This document shows, in pieces, positions 60,316 to 64,000 of a DNA stretch of 64,000 bases; the first letter of the stretch is position 1, and every line of letters starts with the position of its first letter. The stretch spans positions 95,568-159,567 of the forward strand of contig NZ_JGYG01000005.1 of NCBI RefSeq assembly GCF_000740795.1. The letters run 5' to 3'. The DNA comes from Haematobacter massiliensis (GTDB lineage Bacteria; Pseudomonadota; Alphaproteobacteria; Rhodobacterales; Rhodobacteraceae). The position numbers and the translations under genes are program-made. Under the pieces are notes generated by a model, which saw nothing but the letters and a program-made list of their open reading frames with translations, was not told the origin of the DNA and did not search any database.

Positions 60316-61338
60316 TCAGACCGCCGCAAGCCCCTCTGCCGCGAAACGCGCGAGCTGCGCTTCTTCCTCCGCAGTCAGTGAGATACCCTGCGCCGCTGTC
60401 TCCTCACGGGCGCGGAACCGCCGCTGGGAGGGGAGGCGCGCGCCCTGCCCGATAATCGCATCAAGCAGGATTTCCGCGCGGGCAAAGGGATCTCCCGGAC
60501 GCCCCTTGGCGAAGACCTCCGGCGAAAACGCAAGGATCAATTCCCCATGCCGGGGCGCCAAAGTCGTGGTTCCAAGAAAATCGAGGACTTCCGGGCTGGT
60601 CAGATCGCCGATCATGATCCCCGCGAGCAGTTCGATCATGGTTGAGATGGCAGACCCCTTATGACCGCCGAAGGGCAGCATCGCACCGGCCAGCGCCGCT
60701 TCGGGATCCGTGGTGGGTTGACCACCCGCATCCAGCGCCCAGCCTTCCGGCAACGGCTTTCCGGCGCGGCGGTGAAGCTCCAGCTCTCCCCGCGCGGCGA
60801 CGGATGTGGCAAAGTCGAAGACATAGGGGTCTGCGCCGATCCGGGGCCAGCCGAAGGCAAAAGGATTGGTCCCAAGGAGCGGCGTGGTGCCCCCCGTGGG
60901 CGCAACGGTGGCATAGCTCGGGCACATGACCATTGCGGCGAGACCATGCGCAGTGACGGCCTCCACCTCAGGCCAGAGCGCGGCAAGATGCGTGCAGTCG
61001 TTGATGACCATCGCTGCCATGCCGAGACGCTTCGCCTTGGTCACCAGTTCCGGCAGGCCAAGATCGAAGGCGGCATTGGCAAACCCGCCGCGCGCATCGA
61101 CACGGACCAATGCGGTGCCATCATCGGGAGACAGAAGCGGCTCCGCTTGCGGGTCGACCTTTCCCGCCTTCACCGTGCACAGCGTTCCCTCGATACGATA
61201 GATACCGTGGGATTTGCAGTGGTCCCGCTCGGCTGCGGCAAAGGTCTGCGCCAGGGCACTGGCCTGTGACCCATTAAATCCCGCACCGCGCAGGATGCCG
61301 TCGATCTGCTGCCGAAGATCCTCTGTCGTCGTCGCCAT
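60316..61338 (-). CDS. Ldh-family oxidoreductase (possible 1-pyrroline-2-carboxylate reductase)
   Basis: A 340-residue NAD(P)-dependent malate/lactate dehydrogenase-type enzyme. It reads ADHCKSHGIYRI-like DHCKSHGIYRIEGTLCTVKA, GTNPFAFGWPRIGADPYVFD, GAMLPFGGHKGSAISTMIEL and LAPRHGELILAFSPEVF. Members include 1-piperideine-2-carboxylate/1-pyrroline-2-carboxylate reductases that act in trans-3-hydroxyproline and D-proline catabolism. Next to hydroxyproline genes this role is likely. It is divergent from the D-hydroxyproline dehydrogenase-type gene and probably shares its regulator. Confidence 0.87.
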   Translation of the reverse strand: MATTTEDLRQQIDGILRGAGFNGSQASALAQTFAAAERDHCKSHGIYRIEGTLCTVKAGKVDPQAEPLLSPDDGTALVRVDARGGFANAAFDLGLPELVTKAKRLGMAAMVINDCTHLAALWPEVEAVTAHGLAAMVMCPSYATVAPTGGTTPLLGTNPFAFGWPRIGADPYVFDFATSVAARGELELHRRAGKPLPEGWALDAGGQPTTDPEAALAGAMLPFGGHKGSAISTMIELLAGIMIGDLTSPEVLDFLGTTTLAPRHGELILAFSPEVFAKGRPGDPFARAEILLDAIIGQGARLPSQRRFRAREETAAQGISLTAEEEAQLARFAAEGLAAV

Positions 61339-61361
61339 GCCGCTTCCCCCTATTTATTGCG

Positions 61362-61452
61362 TAGAATGCATACAAGCCGGGCCGGTAACGGGTCAACGAC
61401 CGTGGAACTGGAAAGACTTGCGGGTGTGCTTTTTGCATACTATTTGTATTCA
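61362..61452. promoter_or_regulatory. divergent promoter region with two operator-like sites
   Basis: Two related sites lie between the reductase and dehydrogenase genes: TAGAATGCATACAA (61362-61375) and TGCATAC-TATTT-GTATTCA (61434-61452). Both share the ATGCATAC / GCATAC word and the second is an inverted repeat. They may bind a GntR-type regulator of hydroxyproline catabolism, encoded elsewhere. Confidence 0.45.
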
Positions 61453-61472
61453 TGATCTGCCGATGAGATACG

Positions 61473-62747
61473 ATGCCGGTTGACGCCTCTTCCTTGTCCC
61501 CTCCAAATCCCCCACCAAAGGATGTGGCGGTTGTCGGCGCGGGCGTCATAGGGCTTTCCATAGCACTCGCCTTGCAGGCACGTGGACTGTCTGTCATCGT
61601 TCTGGATCGCGAAGGACCAGCGGCAGGCGCCTCCGAAGGCAACGCGGGTGCCTTTGCGTTCACCGATATCCTGCCTCTCGCCTCCCCCGGCATTCTGCGC
61701 AAGGCACCGGGCTGGCTGATGGATCCTCTGGGGCCGCTCAGTATCCCGCCCGCCTATGCTTTCCGCATTGCTCCATGGATGTTGCGCTTCTGGCAGGCCT
61801 GTGCACCTGACAGGGTTGCAGCCGCCACGACGGCGCAGACCGCCTTGATGGACCTGTCGAAAGCCGAACTGGAACCCTTCCTTGCCCGGACCGGCACCTC
61901 CGGGATGCTGGCGAAACGGGGCAATCTTCAGGTCTATGAATCGCAGGAGGAATTCGCGGCGTCCCTCCCCGGATGGGACGCGCGCGAGGCGCATGGGATT
62001 GCGTTCCGCCATATGACGGCGGAGGAGATGGCGGATCTTCAGCCGGGCCTTTCACCCCGCTTCACGCATGGCACCTTCACGCCGGAATGGTACTCCATCT
62101 CCGACCCGAAGCTCTACACCCTGAAGCTCGCCGAGCGGTTCCGGGCTGAGGGCGGTCAGATCGAGCGGGCGGAGATACTGGCCCTGCAGCCCACTGACAA
62201 AGCGGTCGTTCTGCAAGCCACCGACCGAACTTTCCAGGTCCGGCAGGTCGTTCTGGCTGCAGGCGCGTTTTCGCACCGCATCGCACGCAGCGTGGGCGAC
62301 CGGATTCCGCTGGAGACGGAGCGGGGTTACAATACCACTCTCCCTGCGAATGCCTTTGACCTGCGGCTTCAGATCACCTTCGGTGGCCATGGTTTCGTGG
62401 TGACACGATTGTCAACGGGCATCAGGGTCGGCGGCGCGGTGGAGCTGGGCGGGCTGCGCCTTCCGCCGAACTTCCGCCGGTCGGAGGCCATGCTGCGGAA
62501 GGCCAAGGAGTTCCTGCCCGCGCTGGAGACAGGCGGAGGAGTTCAGTGGATGGGCTTCCGTCCGTCCCTTCCCGACAGCCTGCCTGCCATCGGGCATTCG
62601 TCTGCCAGCAGACGCGTAATCTACGGCTTCGGGCATGGGCATCTCGGTCTGACCCAATCGCCCGCGACGGCGCGGCTGGTCGCCGACATGGTGACGGGCG
62701 CGCCTCCGGCAATCGACCTTTCCCCTTTCTCACCCCAACGCTTCTAA
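61473..62747 (+). CDS. FAD-dependent D-hydroxyproline dehydrogenase-like oxidoreductase
   Basis: A 424-residue DadA-type flavoenzyme. The FAD-binding start is DVAVVGAGVIGLSIALALQA, with DREGPAAGASEGNAGAF and the C-terminal PDSLPAIGHSSASRRVIYGF and GHGHLGLTQSPATARLVADM. DadA-like proteins oxidise D-amino acids and pass electrons to the respiratory chain. In the hydroxyproline pathway such an enzyme turns cis-4-hydroxy-D-proline into 1-pyrroline-4-hydroxy-2-carboxylate. It is 10 bp upstream of the epimerase gene. A single-chain dehydrogenase, as here, is one of several known forms. Confidence 0.88.
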   Translation: MPVDASSLSPPNPPPKDVAVVGAGVIGLSIALALQARGLSVIVLDREGPAAGASEGNAGAFAFTDILPLASPGILRKAPGWLMDPLGPLSIPPAYAFRIAPWMLRFWQACAPDRVAAATTAQTALMDLSKAELEPFLARTGTSGMLAKRGNLQVYESQEEFAASLPGWDAREAHGIAFRHMTAEEMADLQPGLSPRFTHGTFTPEWYSISDPKLYTLKLAERFRAEGGQIERAEILALQPTDKAVVLQATDRTFQVRQVVLAAGAFSHRIARSVGDRIPLETERGYNTTLPANAFDLRLQITFGGHGFVVTRLSTGIRVGGAVELGGLRLPPNFRRSEAMLRKAKEFLPALETGGGVQWMGFRPSLPDSLPAIGHSSASRRVIYGFGHGHLGLTQSPATARLVADMVTGAPPAIDLSPFSPQRF

Positions 62748-62757
62748 GGTACCGGCG

Positions 62758-63759
62758 ATGACGAACCACACGTTCTCCTGCCTTGACGGCCACACCTGCG
62801 GCAACCCGGTACGCCTCGTCTCGGGTGGCGCCCCCCGGTTGGAAGGCAGGGACATGCTGGAGCGCCGCGCGCATTTCCTCAAGGAGTTCGACTGGATCCG
62901 CACCGGCCTGATGTTCGAGCCGAGAGGGCACGATATGATGTCCGGCTCCATCCTCTATCCGCCGACCCGGGCGGATTGCGAGGTCGCGGTGCTGTTCATC
63001 GAAACCTCCGGTTGCTTGCCGATGTGCGGTCACGGCACCATCGGTACGATCACCATGGGGATCGAGAACGGGCTGATCCAGCCGCGCACTCCGGGACGCC
63101 TCGCCATCGACGCGCCGGCGGGACGGGTGGAGATCGAATATCGGCAGGAAGGCCGCTTCGTCGAGGAGGTTCGGCTCACCAATGTCCCCTCATTCCTTCA
63201 TGCAGAAGGGCTGACGGCGCATGTCGATGGCCTGGGCGAGATCATCGTGGACGTCGCCTATGGCGGGAATTTCTACGCTATCGTGGAGCCGCAGAAGACT
63301 TTCCGGGACATGGCAGACTTTACCGCGGGCGAATTGATCGGCTTCTCACAGAAGTTGAGGCGCGCGCTGAACGAGAAGTACGATTTCGTTCACCCGACAG
63401 ACGACCGGATCAACGGCCTGTCCCATATTCAATGGACGGGAGCCCCAACAGTCGCAGGCGCTCATGCCCGTAATGCAGTCTTTTATGGCGACAAGGCCAT
63501 AGACCGCTCCCCCTGCGGGACAGGAACCTCTGCGCGGATGGCGCAGCTTGTCGCGAAAGGCAGACTGAAGGTGGGGGACGAGTTCTGGCATGAAAGCATC
63601 ATCGGTTCCATCTTCAAAGGCCGGGTAGAGGCAGAAACCTCCGTCAGCAACCGTTCCGCGATCATTCCCTCCATCGGAGGATGGGCGCGGCAGACCGGCA
63701 TAAACACCATCTTCATCGACGACAGAGACCCCTATGCGCACGGGTTCGTCGTCCGCTGA
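62758..63759 (+). CDS. 4-hydroxyproline 2-epimerase (proline racemase family)
   Basis: A 333-residue proline racemase-family enzyme. Both catalytic cysteines are present: C90 in GCLPMCGHGTIGT and C253 in DRSPCGTGTSARMA. Two cysteines mean epimerase or racemase activity, in contrast to the related dehydratase, which has threonine at the second site. It would convert trans-4-hydroxy-L-proline into cis-4-hydroxy-D-proline, the first step of the pathway. The gene follows the dehydrogenase gene directly and has a ribosome binding site in the 10-bp gap. Confidence 0.92.
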   Translation: MTNHTFSCLDGHTCGNPVRLVSGGAPRLEGRDMLERRAHFLKEFDWIRTGLMFEPRGHDMMSGSILYPPTRADCEVAVLFIETSGCLPMCGHGTIGTITMGIENGLIQPRTPGRLAIDAPAGRVEIEYRQEGRFVEEVRLTNVPSFLHAEGLTAHVDGLGEIIVDVAYGGNFYAIVEPQKTFRDMADFTAGELIGFSQKLRRALNEKYDFVHPTDDRINGLSHIQWTGAPTVAGAHARNAVFYGDKAIDRSPCGTGTSARMAQLVAKGRLKVGDEFWHESIIGSIFKGRVEAETSVSNRSAIIPSIGGWARQTGINTIFIDDRDPYAHGFVVR

Positions 63760-64000
63760 TAGATGACCGCAAGCAGTGCGGATGGGCACCGGAAGGGGCT
63801 GAGGAACATTCCGATGCCTTTTAACCTCCCGTCTCACGAAGCCGGGCGATGCCGGTTGCGGCGGAGCCATGGCTGGCAGGAGACGATCGGGCTTCTGCCG
63901 GAGCATTGTCGCGCCGGAGAAGGAGGATGAGGAAACAGTTGGGAGAACTGTTTTCCGGACGATGGGCCGGTCCTTCCGCCTCTCCGACATGATCTCCCTG
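63760..64000. other. downstream region with a hairpin
   Basis: No gene is recognised to the right edge. GGAAACAGTT (63931-63940) pairs with AACTGTTTTCC (63946-63956) with one bulged T; it may be a terminator or the leader of a gene outside the window. Confidence 0.4.

Noticed and set aside
1..64000. tRNA, rRNA, CRISPR array or prophage
   Set aside because: No TTCGAATCC-like T-arm contexts with matching cloverleafs, no regularly spaced repeats with spacers and no phage structural genes were recognised.

Overview
The window is about 64 kb of GC-rich DNA from an alphaproteobacterium, most likely a member of the Rhodobacteraceae or a close relative. The placement rests on protein families seen directly (a pseudoazurin remnant, a BetT-type carrier, a PaoABC-type oxidoreductase, KipI-KipA and biotin carboxylase-BCCP fusions). 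It also rests on two stem-loop RNAs with CCTCC-rich loops that resemble the CcsR/cuckoo small RNAs described in Rhodobacter. The species is not recognisable from the sequence alone. There is no phage, plasmid core, CRISPR array, rRNA or tRNA that I can see.

Left part (1-13.6 kb): the first 38 bases carry the start of a YciF/DUF892-like gene running off the edge. A nine-gene reverse-strand operon (10526 down to 343) follows. It encodes three flavin-dependent LLM monooxygenases, an M20 amidohydrolase, a GNAT acetyltransferase, a polar amino acid ABC importer with a fused permease-ATPase and two binding proteins, and a cysteine synthase-family enzyme. The gene set matches the S-substituted cysteine salvage logic known from the Bacillus subtilis ytm/snd/cmo operon. 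Between 10.5 and 12.05 kb lie only wrecked genes (pseudoazurin, a response-regulator receiver domain). A PHB-depolymerase-type esterase and a CopG-type regulator with an 11-bp direct-repeat operator follow.

Middle part (13.7-41.9 kb): a 42-residue basic protein, a CcsR/cuckoo-like sRNA and a secreted phytase-like/esterase-like protein come first. Next is a GntR regulator divergent from a 5-oxoproline operon (NRAMP-like carrier, pxpA, DUF1445, PxpB-PxpC fusion, biotin carboxylase-BCCP fusion). TerC and DUF1330 genes are followed by a decayed stretch (LysR, bile-acid-symporter-like and Asp/Glu racemase pseudogenes). Then come an acyl-CoA dehydrogenase with an APH-type kinase, a glyoxalase-family gene, a P1-family self-processing peptidase, a second CcsR/cuckoo-like sRNA on the opposite strand, a PaoABC-like molybdenum enzyme with divergent TetR and palindromic operator, an IS5-family relic, purU and a GH25 muramidase lipoprotein.

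Right part (41.9-64 kb): a BCCT carrier is followed by a nine-gene operon headed by a LacI regulator. It encodes a PotABCD-like importer, nucleoside hydrolase, adenine deaminase, an M20 hydrolase and a phosphoribosyltransferase, which together read as uptake and salvage of a purine nucleoside or a derivative. A 155-bp decayed copy of part of the phosphoribosyltransferase lies just downstream. A YciA-like thioesterase, a FepA-type TonB receptor paired with a methyltransferase, and a hydroxyproline catabolic cluster (HypD-type deaminase, Ldh-family reductase, D-hydroxyproline dehydrogenase, hydroxyproline epimerase) close the window.
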